From NCBI RefSeq assembly GCF_900168065.1, contig NZ_FUZZ01000001.1, forward strand, positions 3,406,623 to 3,470,622: a stretch of 64,000 nucleotides of DNA, written 5' to 3'. Below are positions 36,024 through 46,068 of this stretch, one piece after another. The first letter of the stretch is position 1; the number at the start of each line of letters is the position of its first letter. The notes under the pieces were generated by a model. That model had not been told where the DNA came from. It searched no databases and was given only the letters and a program-made list of their open reading frames with translations. This DNA comes from Chitinophaga ginsengisegetis (GTDB lineage Bacteria > Bacteroidota > Bacteroidia > Chitinophagales > Chitinophagaceae). Position numbers and translations under genes: made by a program.

Positions 36024-38051
36024 TTACGCATTAGCTGGTGATGGAGAAGGATTGATGATATCTGACGGATGTACTCCTTCAGTAGGAGCGCCTTCTTTAC
36101 CCAGCTGGTGTTCTTTGTGGGTATCGTAAGGACGTTTACCGATCAATCTTTCCAGGTCGGCCTGGTATAAAACTTCTTTTTTCAGCAGTTCTTCCGCCAG
36201 TGCCTTCACCTGATCCATTTTGGATGTGAGCAGGTTTTTAGTTCTGATATAAGCGGTGGCAATCAGTTTTCTTACTTCATCGTCAATCATCTTGGATGTT
36301 TCTTCTGAGTAAGGTTTGGTAAATGACTGATCGCTGTTCGGATCGTAGAAAGATACGTTACCAACTTTATCGTTCATACCGTACACGGTTACCATTGCAT
36401 ACGCCATACGGGTAATTACCTGCAGGTCGTTTTGTGCGCCGGTAGAAATTTTACCAAAAACCAGTTCCTCTACTGCGCGGCCACCGAGGGTCATGCAGAT
36501 ATCATCGAGCAACTGTTCGGTGTTGTACAGATATTGTTCCTTCGGAAGATACTGAGCATAACCGAGCGCCGCTACACCACGGGGAACGATGGTTACTTTC
36601 ACCAGCGGGTTAGCATGTTCCAGGTGCCAGCCGCAAATAGCGTGACCAGCTTCATGGTAAGCAATTACTTCTTTTTCTTCCGGAGAGATGATTTTGTTTT
36701 TCTTTTCCAGACCACCAATTACACGATCAATCGCGTCATTAAAGTCGTCCATTTCCACCTGCGTTTTGCCTTTACGTGCAGCAATCAGTGCCGCCTCGTT
36801 ACATACGTTGGCAATATCAGCGCCGGCGAAGCCTGGCGTCATGGAAGCCAGTTTTTTCACATCCAGGTTAGGAGAAGTTTTGATAGGCTTTAAGTGCACT
36901 TCAAAAATAGTTTCCCTTCCGGCCAGATCGGGTTTATCGATAGAGATCTGACGATCGAAACGACCCGGGCGCAACAAAGCGCTGTCCAGTACATCGGGGC
37001 GGTTGGTAGCAGCCAGGATAATGATACCGCTGTCTGTTCCGAAACCATCCATTTCTACCAGTAACTGGTTCAGGGTGTTTTCACGTTCGTCGTTACTCAT
37101 CATTACATTCTTGCCTCTTGCACGGCCGATCGCATCAATTTCATCGATAAAGATGATACATGGCGCTTTTTCGCGGGCCTGTTTAAACAGGTCACGTACA
37201 CGGCTGGCACCCACCCCTACAAACAGTTCCACAAAGTCGGAACCGGACATAGAGAAGAAAGGCACCTGTGCTTCACCTGCCATGGCTTTTGCCAGGAGGG
37301 TTTTACCGGTACCCGGAGGGCCTACCAGCAGGGCGCCTTTAGGAATTTTACCTCCCAGGGCAGTATATTTTTTAGGATTCTTCAGGAAATCCACAATTTC
37401 CATTACCTCTACTTTCGCTTCGTCCAAACCGGCCACATCGTTGAATGTAATATTCACACGGGTACCTTTATCGAACAGCGTAGCTTTGGATTTACCAATA
37501 TTGAAGATGCCACCAGGACCTCCGCTGCCACCGGCAGGGCCGCCCATCTTACGCATCAGCAAGATCCACAAACCAATGATCAGGATAATTGGCAACAGCA
37601 ACTGGAAGATAGGTTCAAACCAGCTCTGACGCTCATCATAAGAGATCTTCACCTGGTTTTCCACCGGAACACCTTCCTGTGCTTTATCTATATCCTTTTT
37701 AAAACTTTCTTCGCTACCAATAGAAAAACGGAAGTGAGGACCGGGGTTCTCTCCGCCAAATTTACTTTTGTTAACGTCTTTAAACTTGGCCTCTTTAAGA
37801 TGGTCATGTTTTATGTAGACTTCTACATATTTTTTATTTACAACAACCAGCTTATCAACATCTCCCGGTTTCAGATAATCAATCTGAAATTCCTGGAAAC
37901 TGATTTCTTTGGTTGGGGATCTCAAATCAAAAAAGTTCATTGCGAGCAGGGCTACGCCAATAAAGGCATACACCCAGTATATATTGAACTTCGGTCCTTT
38001 CTTAGGTGATTTCTCTGAACCCTTGTTGAAGTTATTGCCTCCTTTTTCCAT
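36024..38051 (-). CDS. ftsH: ATP-dependent zinc metalloprotease FtsH
   Basis: Membrane-anchored AAA+ protease that degrades misfolded membrane proteins and short-lived regulators. The 675-residue protein has transmembrane helices near 25-42 and 148-166 around a periplasmic domain. Walker A is GPPGTGKT (244-251) and Walker B includes DEID (303-306). The second region of homology is [20 protein letters not shown], and the zinc site HEAGH lies at 466-470. A Gly-rich segment ([12 protein letters not shown], 170-181) follows the second helix. It lies between rsfS and the LUD gene in one operon. Confidence 0.98.
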   Translation of the reverse strand: MEKGGNNFNKGSEKSPKKGPKFNIYWVYAFIGVALLAMNFFDLRSPTKEISFQEFQIDYLKPGDVDKLVVVNKKYVEVYIKHDHLKEAKFKDVNKSKFGGENPGPHFRFSIGSEESFKKDIDKAQEGVPVENQVKISYDERQSWFEPIFQLLLPIILIIGLWILLMRKMGGPAGGSGGPGGIFNIGKSKATLFDKGTRVNITFNDVAGLDEAKVEVMEIVDFLKNPKKYTALGGKIPKGALLVGPPGTGKTLLAKAMAGEAQVPFFSMSGSDFVELFVGVGASRVRDLFKQAREKAPCIIFIDEIDAIGRARGKNVMMSNDERENTLNQLLVEMDGFGTDSGIIILAATNRPDVLDSALLRPGRFDRQISIDKPDLAGRETIFEVHLKPIKTSPNLDVKKLASMTPGFAGADIANVCNEAALIAARKGKTQVEMDDFNDAIDRVIGGLEKKNKIISPEEKEVIAYHEAGHAICGWHLEHANPLVKVTIVPRGVAALGYAQYLPKEQYLYNTEQLLDDICMTLGGRAVEELVFGKISTGAQNDLQVITRMAYAMVTVYGMNDKVGNVSFYDPNSDQSFTKPYSEETSKMIDDEVRKLIATAYIRTKNLLTSKMDQVKALAEELLKKEVLYQADLERLIGKRPYDTHKEHQLGKEGAPTEGVHPSDIINPSPSPANA

Positions 38052-38127
38052 AATCTTACGCTCCTTTACGGATGTTTATTGCAATCAGAATAATATGAAT
38101 AATTAAATTCTAAAACAACTGTTTTGT

Positions 38128-38532
38128 TCAGTCTTCTGTGTGGTCCATCCTGTCCGCGTCGCTCCACATTTCTTCCAGATTATAGAACTTCCGGTTTTCG
38201 GGTTGGAAAATGTGTACTACTACATTCACATAATCAACCAGAACCCAGTTTTGAGAACTAAATCCTTCGTGTTTGTACGGTTCCTCTGAAGTATGCTTCT
38301 CCACCTCCTCTGACACATAATCAGCAATGGCTTTCACCTGGGTGCCGGAATTGGCTTCACATATTATAAAGAAATCGGCCACGGCTTCAGGAATCTGGCG
38401 TAGATCCAGGGACACGATATTTTCCCCCTTCTTATCCTGTATGGCCTTTATGATGGTGGTAAAAATTTCACTTTCTCTGGTCAGGCGTTGCTGCGCCTTC
38501 TTTCTCGTGCTCAGAACGGTTAAGGGTGCCAA
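38128..38532 (-). CDS. rsfS: Ribosome silencing factor RsfS
   Basis: Binds ribosomal protein uL14 and blocks subunit joining under nutrient limitation. The 134-residue protein has the Iojap/RsfS core (DKKGENIVSLDLRQIPEAVADFFIICEANSGTQVKAIADYV, then EGFSSQNWVLVDYVNVVVHIF and FYNLEEMWSDA). No ATG precedes the conserved part in frame, so a TTG at 38532 is the likely start. It is the first gene of rsfS-ftsH-LUD and is divergent from birA. Confidence 0.94.
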   Translation of the reverse strand: MAPLTVLSTRKKAQQRLTRESEIFTTIIKAIQDKKGENIVSLDLRQIPEAVADFFIICEANSGTQVKAIADYVSEEVEKHTSEEPYKHEGFSSQNWVLVDYVNVVVHIFQPENRKFYNLEEMWSDADRMDHTED

Positions 38533-38690
38533 TAAATCTCGTTTTTGTTAAAAATAATCTTTAATTGTCAAAGTTACTAAACAAGCAGTAATATAAGATG
38601 TTTAATATCCGCCGCGGGAGGCCTGAAAATGTTAATTAAATAATAAAATGAATTACTTTTCGGGCCGGATACAGACTAAAAAAGATTCAT

Positions 38691-39434
38691 GTGATAGGAC
38701 ACCCGTTTTATATATTAGACGAGATAGACAGCACCAATAACTATGCCATGCAGCAGGTAAATTCCGGCCAGGTGACATCAGGCACAGCCTGGTTCACCAG
38801 CAACCAAACAGCCGGAAAAGGTACCCGCGGGAAACAATGGCTCGCTCAACCCGGAGACATCAGCGCCCTCACAATTGCCCTTCAACCGGCTATGTTACCG
38901 CTTTCAAGGCAGTTTATGCTCAGCGTGGCAGTAGCCCTCGGAACCACCGATTTCTTCACTTCCCATGCCGGCGACGAAACCATCATCAAATGGCCAAACG
39001 ATATTTATTGGCGTGACAGAAAGGCAGGTGGCATCCTGATTGAGAATGTATTGCGTGGAAATATATGGCAATATGCCATTATCGGCATCGGGCTTAACAT
39101 CAACCAGGCCGCCTTCCCCCCTGAGTTGCCCAACGCGGTTTCCCTCCGGCAAATTACCGGCAAAACCCACCAGGCGGCAGACCTGGCCAAAGAACTATGC
39201 ACTTTCCTTGATAAAAGGATCCGGCAGCTGCAACCCGCCAATTACGAAACCTTGCTCGCTGAATATACTTCAAGGCTCTTCCGCTGGCAACAACCCGGGC
39301 TATACCGCAAAGACGGGGAAATTTTTGAAGGCATCATCCGCGATGTACTGCCGGATGGGCATCTCTGCCTGGAAAAAAACGGAGAAATATTACAACTGGG
39401 CTTCGGGGAAGTGGAGTTTATTATTACGCGGTAA
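38691..39434 (+). CDS. birA: Biotin--[acetyl-CoA-carboxylase] ligase
   Basis: Attaches biotin to biotin carboxyl carrier protein through biotinyl-AMP. The 247-residue protein starts directly with the catalytic domain (DEIDSTNNYAM, QTAGKGTRGKQW, IKWPNDIYW, GGILIE, GIGLNIN) and ends with a short SH3-like domain. It lacks the N-terminal helix-turn-helix, so it cannot be a BirA-type repressor. The start codon is GTG at 38691; upstream ATGs are out of frame. It is divergent from rsfS. Confidence 0.93.
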   Translation: MIGHPFYILDEIDSTNNYAMQQVNSGQVTSGTAWFTSNQTAGKGTRGKQWLAQPGDISALTIALQPAMLPLSRQFMLSVAVALGTTDFFTSHAGDETIIKWPNDIYWRDRKAGGILIENVLRGNIWQYAIIGIGLNINQAAFPPELPNAVSLRQITGKTHQAADLAKELCTFLDKRIRQLQPANYETLLAEYTSRLFRWQQPGLYRKDGEIFEGIIRDVLPDGHLCLEKNGEILQLGFGEVEFIITR

Positions 39435-39437
39435 TAG

Positions 39438-41018
39438 CTATTTACCGGAGTAAACATTTTGCTCTTCACGCAAAGCCCGCTTCAGCGCTGCCGGCAGCTC
39501 CGGTGACAGGTCCGACAGTAACCAGGCGCCGGCGCCCCACTGGTATTCCCTGGACAAAGTATCCTTCATAACACCGGTTTGCTGCAACCGGCCTATCATT
39601 TTCATATAGGCGCCTTCCGGCTTCTTACCGATTTTAACAATGTAATGGATGGTATCCATCTCCCGGAACCAGAAAACATAATCCGCATCCATTGCATTGG
39701 CCAGCGGAATATTTCTTCCCCTGTTATAATAATTCAAAGCACCGGCCTCCCCGTAGTTGTCGCAGATCAACAAAGTATATGGCTTCTCCGCTTCCGGTAC
39801 CTGCTGCCAGGTTTGCCACGACATATCTGCGAGGTCGCGCCAGCCAAGCATATCCGCAAAATCCTGGGGAAGGATATGATCCTGCCCGTCTTCCCAGCGC
39901 AGCAAACCCAGCGACCGGAATTTACCGGCCTTTTCACTGATCTGCACCGGTTTCATCACCGGGAAAATAACATTCACCAGCAACCCAAAAGGCACTACTG
40001 TCAGGGCCACCCAAAGTAACCGCAGGTAACGCGTCCAGTCGTGGGTGAAAATCCGCTCCCAGTATACACTTCCGAATGCCAGTAACACCGGGTACAAACC
40101 AACGGAATAATAACTTTTTGCACGCAGGTAAGTAAACAACAGCATCGTTAACGCGTAAATACCGATGATAACCCTGTAAGTCCGGAACGACGGCGAAATA
40201 ATTAACCCGATAACAGCTGCTACTACAATAAAAGCGCCTCCCACAAAGAACTTCAACTGATCTCCCAGAAAAGAAATACGGCTTACGTGTACCAGCTGGC
40301 TTTCACTCAGTTCCTTCATATGATGCAACACCGGCATGCCATGCTGCAACTGCCAGATGATATTCGGGGAAATGATTACCACGGCTACTGCCATTCCTAT
40401 GTACAGGTATTTACTTAAAAATACTTTCCGGTGTGACGACAACAACAAGGCGCCCGCCATTCCGAGTACCAGGAAAATAATATTGTACTTGTTAAGCACT
40501 CCCACGCCGGTAACAACACCCATCCACAATAACCATTTATTGTTCTGTGTTTGCAGCAACTGCATCAGGCACCAGAACAACGCCGTCCATGCCAGGATAT
40601 CAAAAGAATTAGGCTGATACAGGATGTTCATGCGCGACAAACCTGAACATAAAAATGCCAGTGCCGCCAGTACCTGCGCAAACCAGCCGCCACCCAGCTT
40701 TTCCACCATCTTCCATACCAGCACCATTGTGAGTGCACCATATAACGCGGGAAAAAATTTTATCCAAAAGAAGCTATTGCCCAACCATTGTATTACTAAA
40801 GAATTGAAGGCAGTAAGCGGAGGCACCGATAAATATCCTGCTGCGAGGTGATTGGCCATATCCAGGTGCAGGTACTCATCCCGGTGAAGCTCGTAATACG
40901 GGCTTAATACGGCGTACTGGAAAACCATCTTTATAATAATAAATGATAATAACAACCATAAAGAAGTGCGTCGATAGCCTGGTTGTCCGGCAGCGGGATG
41001 TATTATATGCACTAACAA
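39438..41018 (-). CDS. GT39-type (PMT/ArnT-like) membrane glycosyltransferase
   Basis: A 526-residue integral membrane protein with about a dozen hydrophobic segments. The first periplasmic loop shows YELHRDEYLHLDMANHL, matching the acidic catalytic loop of GT-C enzymes that use polyprenyl-phosphate sugars. The C-terminal third is soluble and periplasmic. The acceptor could be lipid A, protein or another glycan; the sequence does not say. It converges with birA, separated by 3 bp. A terminator-like hairpin lies in its leader at 41034-41077. Confidence 0.85.
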   Translation of the reverse strand: MLVHIIHPAAGQPGYRRTSLWLLLSFIIIKMVFQYAVLSPYYELHRDEYLHLDMANHLAAGYLSVPPLTAFNSLVIQWLGNSFFWIKFFPALYGALTMVLVWKMVEKLGGGWFAQVLAALAFLCSGLSRMNILYQPNSFDILAWTALFWCLMQLLQTQNNKWLLWMGVVTGVGVLNKYNIIFLVLGMAGALLLSSHRKVFLSKYLYIGMAVAVVIISPNIIWQLQHGMPVLHHMKELSESQLVHVSRISFLGDQLKFFVGGAFIVVAAVIGLIISPSFRTYRVIIGIYALTMLLFTYLRAKSYYSVGLYPVLLAFGSVYWERIFTHDWTRYLRLLWVALTVVPFGLLVNVIFPVMKPVQISEKAGKFRSLGLLRWEDGQDHILPQDFADMLGWRDLADMSWQTWQQVPEAEKPYTLLICDNYGEAGALNYYNRGRNIPLANAMDADYVFWFREMDTIHYIVKIGKKPEGAYMKMIGRLQQTGVMKDTLSREYQWGAGAWLLSDLSPELPAALKRALREEQNVYSGK

Positions 41019-41033
41019 AAAATTTTAATCATT

Positions 41034-41077
41034 AAAAAAAACGGAAATACCTGCTGATGTTGCAATGTATTTCCGTT
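41034..41077 (-). terminator. Terminator-like hairpin in the leader of the GT39 gene
   Basis: ACGGAAATAC (41041-41050) and GTATTTCCGT (41067-41076) form a perfect stem with a 16-base loop. On the minus strand it ends in a run of eight T. It lies upstream of the GT39 start on the same strand, where no gene precedes it. It is therefore either an attenuator or the end of an unseen small RNA. Confidence 0.7.
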
Positions 41078-41351
41078 ATAGATTTTAAAATTTCTTGTTC
41101 AGTGGCATATGTGGCAGGCTGCTCTACATAGCGATCATCAGGGCTTGATGATAACAAGATTTTGGTTGATAAAGGCGTTAACAAATTGTGAAATTTTTTC
41201 TGATTAATCAAAAATGAAATTGCAACTATGTTTCATTTATAAAAACAAGCAGCTACCAGTACGGGTTTACACACATCGCATGCGGATAAAAGTTAACATA
41301 CACAGGTGAATTACCAAAAGATTTTAACATAGAATTGTTTAAATTTGGTGT
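41078..41351. other. Divergent intergenic region before araC-type gene
   Basis: AT-rich non-coding stretch between divergent genes. I find no open frame with family features. A plus-strand TAAATTTG box (41340-41347) lies 4 bp before the AraC-family start codon. Confidence 0.5.
41340..41347 (+). promoter_or_regulatory. TAAATTTG box adjoining the AraC-type start
   Basis: It matches TAnnTTTG, but only 4 bases separate it from the ATG, so any transcript from it would be leaderless or nearly so. No -33 TTG is seen. Confidence 0.3.
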
Positions 41352-42290
41352 ATGCCTTCAAGTAAAAACAGCTCCATTACGTTCAGAACTTTCAATGAAT
41401 TTAACGACGACCTGCTATTATACACGCACAAGGAGGTAACTCCCAAAGCACCGTTAAATGGCAGTTTTACGGTACATGAAAGATCTGATTGCCCCTGCAT
41501 GGATGAAGTGAGAGCCAGCAGACGGGACTATTATAAGATCAGTTTCTTCACCAAAGGTTCCGGTATCTTTACGCTCGGCGATAACCGTTACGAGATCGAT
41601 AGCCCTACCTTACTTTTTATTAATCCTTACGAATTAAAAACATGGCACGCCACCTCGGATGAGCAGGAAGGCTACAACTGCCTGTTCACCGACCTGCTGT
41701 TTGAATCACAGCCTAATCACCAGGAAAACCTGTTGCAACACCCGCTGCTGCAGCTGGGAGCGAAGGCTGTGTTCACCTTAACAAATGAACAGGTCGATTA
41801 TCTGCAATCCATTTTCAGACAGCTGGTAAAAGAATACCGCGAGAATGCCGCCTTTAAACAGGAAGCGATCCTTATTTACCTGAAATTGCTGATGCTGGAG
41901 GGCAAACGCCTGTCGGCCCAGGTAAACGAACCCAAACGCCAGTTAACAGCTGCGCAGGCGCTCGCACACCGCTTTACCGACAAACTCGAAAAACAGTTTC
42001 CGATTGAATTTACCCACAATCAATTGGCGCTGAAAACGGCCAAAGAATTTGCACAGGTATTAAATACACATCCCAATCATCTGAATGCGTGTGTGAAACA
42101 GGCCACCGGCCGCACTGTGAGCGAACATATCCGGCAAAGAATGCTGCTGGAAGCACGCCTGCTGCTCATGCACACCGATTGGCAGATTGCTGAAATAGCC
42201 TGGTGCCTGGGATTTGAAGATCCCGGTAACTTTACGCACTTCTTTAAAAATCACAGCGGCGTTTCTCCACATCTTTACCGGGCGCAGTAA
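41352..42290 (+). CDS. AraC-family transcriptional regulator
   Basis: A 312-residue activator or repressor. The N-terminal half is a cupin-like sensing domain (about 30-130, GSGIFTLGDNRYEIDSPTLLFINPYE). The C-terminal 100 residues form the double helix-turn-helix of AraC/XylS (AQVLNTHPNHLNACVKQATGRTVSEHI and IAEIAWCLGFEDPGNFTHFFKNHSGVSPHLYR). The aldo/keto reductase gene follows 87 bp downstream on the same strand and is the obvious candidate target. The effector is unknown. Confidence 0.93.
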   Translation: MPSSKNSSITFRTFNEFNDDLLLYTHKEVTPKAPLNGSFTVHERSDCPCMDEVRASRRDYYKISFFTKGSGIFTLGDNRYEIDSPTLLFINPYELKTWHATSDEQEGYNCLFTDLLFESQPNHQENLLQHPLLQLGAKAVFTLTNEQVDYLQSIFRQLVKEYRENAAFKQEAILIYLKLLMLEGKRLSAQVNEPKRQLTAAQALAHRFTDKLEKQFPIEFTHNQLALKTAKEFAQVLNTHPNHLNACVKQATGRTVSEHIRQRMLLEARLLLMHTDWQIAEIAWCLGFEDPGNFTHFFKNHSGVSPHLYRAQ

Positions 42291-42349
42291 TACTTTGATA
42301 TTTACAATTAATTGTTTGCTTCTTGCAATTCCGGGCCTGTACCTGCACG

Positions 42350-42357
42350 TACATTTG
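42350..42357 (+). promoter_or_regulatory. Putative promoter -7 box of aldo/keto reductase
   Basis: TACATTTG fits TAnnTTTG, 20 bp before the ATG at 42378. A TTG at 42323-42325 is 24 bp upstream, slightly far for a -33 element. Confidence 0.35.
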
Positions 42358-42377
42358 TATCACTAAATTTTAACAAT

Positions 42378-43370
42378 ATGCAGTACAGAAAATTAGGTAA
42401 AACAGGCGAATCAATTTCCGCAATAGGACTGGGTTGCATGGGCATGTCGTATGCATACGGCACCGCACAGGATTTTAATGAAACAGAATCACTGGCTACA
42501 CTGGAGCTGGCACTCGAGCTGGGCATTAACTTCTGGGATACCGCAGATATGTATGGCCAGGGTGCCAACGAAATCCTCTTGTCAAAAATACTTGCAACTA
42601 AAAGAGATAAAGTTTTCCTCGCCACCAAATTCGGATTCAGATTTAAAGAAGATGGCACCAACTATTTTGATGGTTCTCCTGAATATATGAAACAAGCGGT
42701 GGAAGCCAGTTTGAAAAGACTGAAGGTAGATGTGATTGACCTTTATTACACCCACCGGATAGATGAAAATATTCCCGTAGAAGAAACAGTAGGCGCTATG
42801 GCCCAGCTGGTAAAAGAAGGTAAGGTGCGCTATCTCGGACTATCCGAAGCCAGTGTGGACTCTATTAAAAGAGCCCATGCTGTTCATCCTATCGCCGCGC
42901 TGCAAACAGAATACTCCCTGTTCACCCGTGATGTGGAAGATGGCATTCTGGCTGCTACCCGTGAACTGGGCATCACCCTGGTGGCTTACAGCCCGCTGGG
43001 AAGGGGCCTTTCCACCGGCGCCATCAATAGCACAGGTGCTTTGAAAGATGGCGACTTTCGCAAAAACCTGCCCCGTTTCCAGGGAGAAAATTTTGAGCAG
43101 AATTTACAAACGGTCAATGCGCTGGAAACTTTTGCCAAAGAAAAAGGAATTACCGCCGCACAGTTATCACTTGCATGGTTACTGGCACAGGGGGAAGATA
43201 TAGTGCCTATTCCGGGAACAAAACGCAGAAAATATTTACAGGAAAATGCCGCTGCTGCAGAAGTGAATTTGTCAGCAGATGACCTGACGGCCATCGATGG
43301 TATTTTACGCAATAACGCCATCGCCGGAACACGGTATACAGAAGGAGGAATGAAACTGGTAAACAGATAG
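42378..43370 (+). CDS. Aldo/keto reductase
   Basis: A 330-residue NADPH-dependent oxidoreductase of the TIM-barrel aldo/keto reductase family. It shows the active-site pattern ([14 protein letters not shown], the KVFLATKFG lysine, DLYYTHRID) and the C-terminal cofactor site ([22 protein letters not shown]). The sequence resembles the YakC/AKR13-type branch of general aldehyde reductases. The open frame extends to 42312, but [11 protein letters not shown] at 42378 is the standard N-terminus. It is probably controlled by the AraC-type gene upstream. Confidence 0.94.
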   Translation: MQYRKLGKTGESISAIGLGCMGMSYAYGTAQDFNETESLATLELALELGINFWDTADMYGQGANEILLSKILATKRDKVFLATKFGFRFKEDGTNYFDGSPEYMKQAVEASLKRLKVDVIDLYYTHRIDENIPVEETVGAMAQLVKEGKVRYLGLSEASVDSIKRAHAVHPIAALQTEYSLFTRDVEDGILAATRELGITLVAYSPLGRGLSTGAINSTGALKDGDFRKNLPRFQGENFEQNLQTVNALETFAKEKGITAAQLSLAWLLAQGEDIVPIPGTKRRKYLQENAAAAEVNLSADDLTAIDGILRNNAIAGTRYTEGGMKLVNR

Positions 43371-43375
43371 GAGGG

Positions 43376-43410
43376 ATCGCCTTCGGCGATTGTAAATCAC
43401 CGAAGGCGGT
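43376..43410. repeat. Palindromic repeat element, family A, minimal copy
   Basis: ATCGCCTTCGG and CCGAAGGCGGT pair around 13 bases, filling the gap between the convergent aldo/keto reductase and SUI1 stop codons. It carries only the outer arm motif of the 3594-3816 element. It may serve as a bidirectional terminator. Confidence 0.75.
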
Positions 43411-43415
43411 CTGCA

Positions 43416-43754
43416 TTACTTAGTACGCTTATAACCCCAATCCAGCAGCCACTTCACTACTTTCTCCTTATAATCTCCCTGGATCAGGATTTCACCATCT
43501 TTCACACTGCCGCCTGTGCCACATTTCGTTTTGAGTTCTTTACCAAGCTTCTCAATATCTTCTTCTTTACCAACAAAACCGGTGATGAGGGTAACTACTT
43601 TACCGGCGCGTTGTTTTTTATCTAATGTGACTCTCAGTATCTGTTCTGCGGGCGCAAGTGTTTCTGTTACTTCTTCCTGCTCTGGCTCCAGTGAGAAGTT
43701 TGGATCGGTGGAATACACGATTCCATTGCCTGGTGTATTTTTCTTTTTCGACAT
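43416..43754 (-). CDS. SUI1/eIF1-like translation factor (YciH family)
   Basis: A 112-residue protein with a C-terminal SUI1 domain (about 38-110: LRVTLDKKQRAGKVVTLITGF, ELKTKCGTGGSVKDGEILIQGD, KVVKWLLDWGYK). An acidic, disordered N-terminal part precedes it. Bacterial YciH proteins resemble eukaryotic initiation factor eIF1 and are thought to influence start-site fidelity, though this is not settled. It lies 20 bp downstream of the lipid kinase gene on the same strand. Confidence 0.92.
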   Translation of the reverse strand: MSKKKNTPGNGIVYSTDPNFSLEPEQEEVTETLAPAEQILRVTLDKKQRAGKVVTLITGFVGKEEDIEKLGKELKTKCGTGGSVKDGEILIQGDYKEKVVKWLLDWGYKRTK

Positions 43755-43774
43755 CTCTCTAAAATATTTAAAGG

Positions 43775-44656
43775 TTATTCGTTTACCACTATATTGATTG
43801 CCTCTGTTTGAATACGGATGCGTACCACGCCGTTTTCGGTGAGCGGTACTGCGTCGCCGTCTACCTGCAAATATTGCAATGCGCTGCTGCTGATGGTGAT
43901 ATCCTTGCCGGTATAATGTTTCAGGTATCTTGTTTGATCAATGTTACCCATCAGGGAAAAAATACTTACCGGTAACAGGCTCAGAATGCCTACCGGTGGC
44001 ATTACGCAAAGATCGAGTTGTCCATCGAAAACACTGGCTTTGGGAGCCAGTTTAAATTCATAGCCAAACTGGTTGCCATTGGCAACCGTTAAAAGAAATG
44101 CTTTTGTTTGCAACACTTCCCCATCTATATCGATCCTGTATTCTGCCGGTTCATAGCTGTTAAAACTTTTCAGCACCAGTTTCGCATAACCGGATAAACC
44201 ACGTTTGGTATTATGCCGGAACTGTTCTGCAATAAGCGCATCAAATCCTACGCCGGCATTGCTGAGAAACAGGTGCTCATTGGCGTAGCCTACATCGATG
44301 GCGCGTTGTTTATTGGCAACAACAAGACTTAACGCTTTATTCACATCCAGCGGAATTTTCAGCGCGCGCGCAAGGCCGTTGCCACTGCCTAACGGCAGGA
44401 TGGCCATTGCGGTGTTGCTTCCTACAAGTCCCTGTGCTATTTCATTGATAGAACCATCGCCGCCTACCGCCACCACGGTATCTACGCCGTTACTAACAGC
44501 TTCCCTGGCCAGGTCTGCACCATGGCCAAGATACGCCAGGTAGGCAGTGCTTACCTCATACTGATCGGCAGGCAAATGCCGGCTGATAGCGCTTTCCAAT
44601 CGTTTTTCACGGTCAGTGCCCGCTTTGCGGTTGATGATAAATAGAATCTTCTTCAA
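43775..44656 (-). CDS. Diacylglycerol kinase-like lipid kinase (YegS/DagK family)
   Basis: A 293-residue soluble kinase of the DAGK_cat family. It has the glycine-rich nucleotide site VAVGGDGSINEIAQGL (about 62-77), the PLGSGNGLARAL motif (about 90-101) and a C-terminal beta domain with LQVDGDAVPL. Family members phosphorylate diacylglycerol or sphingoid-type lipids; sphingolipids occur in this phylum, so either is possible. It begins 10 bp after nadC on the same strand. Confidence 0.92.
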   Translation of the reverse strand: MKKILFIINRKAGTDREKRLESAISRHLPADQYEVSTAYLAYLGHGADLAREAVSNGVDTVVAVGGDGSINEIAQGLVGSNTAMAILPLGSGNGLARALKIPLDVNKALSLVVANKQRAIDVGYANEHLFLSNAGVGFDALIAEQFRHNTKRGLSGYAKLVLKSFNSYEPAEYRIDIDGEVLQTKAFLLTVANGNQFGYEFKLAPKASVFDGQLDLCVMPPVGILSLLPVSIFSLMGNIDQTRYLKHYTGKDITISSSALQYLQVDGDAVPLTENGVVRIRIQTEAINIVVNE

Positions 44657-44666
44657 AAAAACTGTT

Positions 44667-45518
44667 TTATAATATAATCGCCTTCAGGCTCAGATCCAGG
44701 CTCACTGCATGGTGTATAATAGCGCCCACGGAAATATAGTCTACTCCTGTTTTTGCATATTCCTCAAGGGTATCTATTGTGATGCCTCCGGAGGCTTCCG
44801 TTTCAAAACGTCCGTTAATCAATGCCAGTGCTTTAACAATATCTGCAGGGGCAAAGTTATCCAGCATGATCCTGTTCACCTGGCCTACGGCCAGCACTTC
44901 TTTCACGTCGTTGAGGTTACGTGTTTCCACCTCAATTTCGAGGGGCAGGTTACGCTCTTTCAGATATGCAACGGTATTGGTAACGGCAGCAGTGATGCCA
45001 CCTGAAAAATCAATGTGATTATCTTTCAGCATCACCATATCATACAATCCCATCCGGTGGTTAACGCCGCCACCTATGCGAACTGCCTCTTTTTCCAGCA
45101 TTCTGAAGTTGGGAGTAGTTTTACGGGTATCGAGTATGCGGGTATGATATCCTTTTAGTTTTTCCACGTACCGGTGCGTTAAGGTGGCGATGCCGCTCAT
45201 TCGCTGCATGCAGTTCAGCACCAGCCTTTCACCCATCAACAGGGTGTGTACGGCGGCTTCCACTTCAAAAGCTGTTTCACCGGCCTTCATGGGGTCGCCA
45301 TCTTTTTTATGGGGTGTAAAAACAGTAAACATATCCAACCATTTAAAAATGGCTTCCGCCACTTCCATTCCGGCCAGGATACCATCTTCTTTAATTTTCA
45401 GCACCGCTTTCCCTTTGGCGGTGGGAGGGATACAAGCCATTGTGGAGTGGTCTCCGCTTCTGATATCTTCTGCCAGTGCGCTTCTGATAAACGCATTCAG
45501 CGCTGCTTCATCTAACAT
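44667..45518 (-). CDS. nadC: Nicotinate-nucleotide pyrophosphorylase (carboxylating)
   Basis: Converts quinolinate and PRPP to nicotinate mononucleotide in de novo NAD synthesis. The 283-residue protein has the quinolinate phosphoribosyltransferase blocks: ILDTRKTTPNFRMLEKEAVRIGGGVNHRMGLYDMVMLKDNH in the middle and FETEASGGITIDTLEEYAKTGVDYISVGAI at the end. The frame is open to 45635, but the ATG at 45518 (MLDEAALNAFI) gives the normal N-terminus. nadA and nadB are not in the window. The lipid kinase gene and SUI1 follow closely. Confidence 0.96.
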   Translation of the reverse strand: MLDEAALNAFIRSALAEDIRSGDHSTMACIPPTAKGKAVLKIKEDGILAGMEVAEAIFKWLDMFTVFTPHKKDGDPMKAGETAFEVEAAVHTLLMGERLVLNCMQRMSGIATLTHRYVEKLKGYHTRILDTRKTTPNFRMLEKEAVRIGGGVNHRMGLYDMVMLKDNHIDFSGGITAAVTNTVAYLKERNLPLEIEVETRNLNDVKEVLAVGQVNRIMLDNFAPADIVKALALINGRFETEASGGITIDTLEEYAKTGVDYISVGAIIHHAVSLDLSLKAIIL

Positions 45519-45589
45519 AATTGATTGTATTATCTGGTGTTCACGCAAAGATCGGTGCTTTGCTTCTGAGCGCGAAAGATAGCTCAAAA

Positions 45590-45622
45590 ATAAAAAGTGC
45601 CCCGCAATAAATTGCGGGGCAC
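45590..45622 (-). terminator. Terminator of the DUF4783 gene
   Basis: GTGCCCCGCAAT/ATTGCGGGGCAC forms a near-perfect 12-bp stem with a 2-base loop, followed on the minus strand by TTTTTATTTTT. It separates the DUF4783 gene from nadC. Confidence 0.92.
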
Positions 45623-45654
45623 TATGGTTTTTCAACTAATTTATGTTAGCATCT

Positions 45655-46068
45655 TTATTTATTCTCAAATCTAAGTTCGTTCAATACCATCGTTCCTCCT
45701 TTCTTTTGCAGGAAAAAAGAAACCCTGTAATTACCGCTGCCGGTAGTCATATTGCCAATACCAAAACGGGAGTTATCACCGCCCTGATGCACCAGCTCAA
45801 ATGATTTAACCTGGTTCTTTGAAAAGAAATCTTTCAGAATTATTTCGGCCTGTGCCTTACTGTAAGAATTTGATTTTCCGGCTATATTGATCTCTACGTT
45901 ATTATCGAGGTAACTGGCTAAACCGCTTACATCGCCTTTCTTGAGTGCTGCCACCACATCATCGAACGGGCCGGCAACAGTGATTTCAATTGACCTGGCT
46001 GATAGTTTTTGTGTTGTAAAAGCACCTCCCAACAACATAATCCCCAGCACCATCAATAGCTTCTTCAT
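45655..46068 (-). CDS. DUF4783 exported protein
   Basis: A 137-residue secreted protein of the DUF4783 family, which is restricted to Bacteroidota and of unknown function. It has a signal peptide (MKKLLMVLGIMLLGGAFTTQKLSA), then an NTF2-like alpha/beta domain (DDVVAALKKGDVSGLASYLDNNVEI, KAQAEIILKDFF, GNYRVSFFLQKK). The frame reaches 46104, but the ATG at 46068 places the signal peptide at the N-terminus. It has its own terminator. Confidence 0.9.
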   Translation of the reverse strand: MKKLLMVLGIMLLGGAFTTQKLSARSIEITVAGPFDDVVAALKKGDVSGLASYLDNNVEINIAGKSNSYSKAQAEIILKDFFSKNQVKSFELVHQGGDNSRFGIGNMTTGSGNYRVSFFLQKKGGTMVLNELRFENK

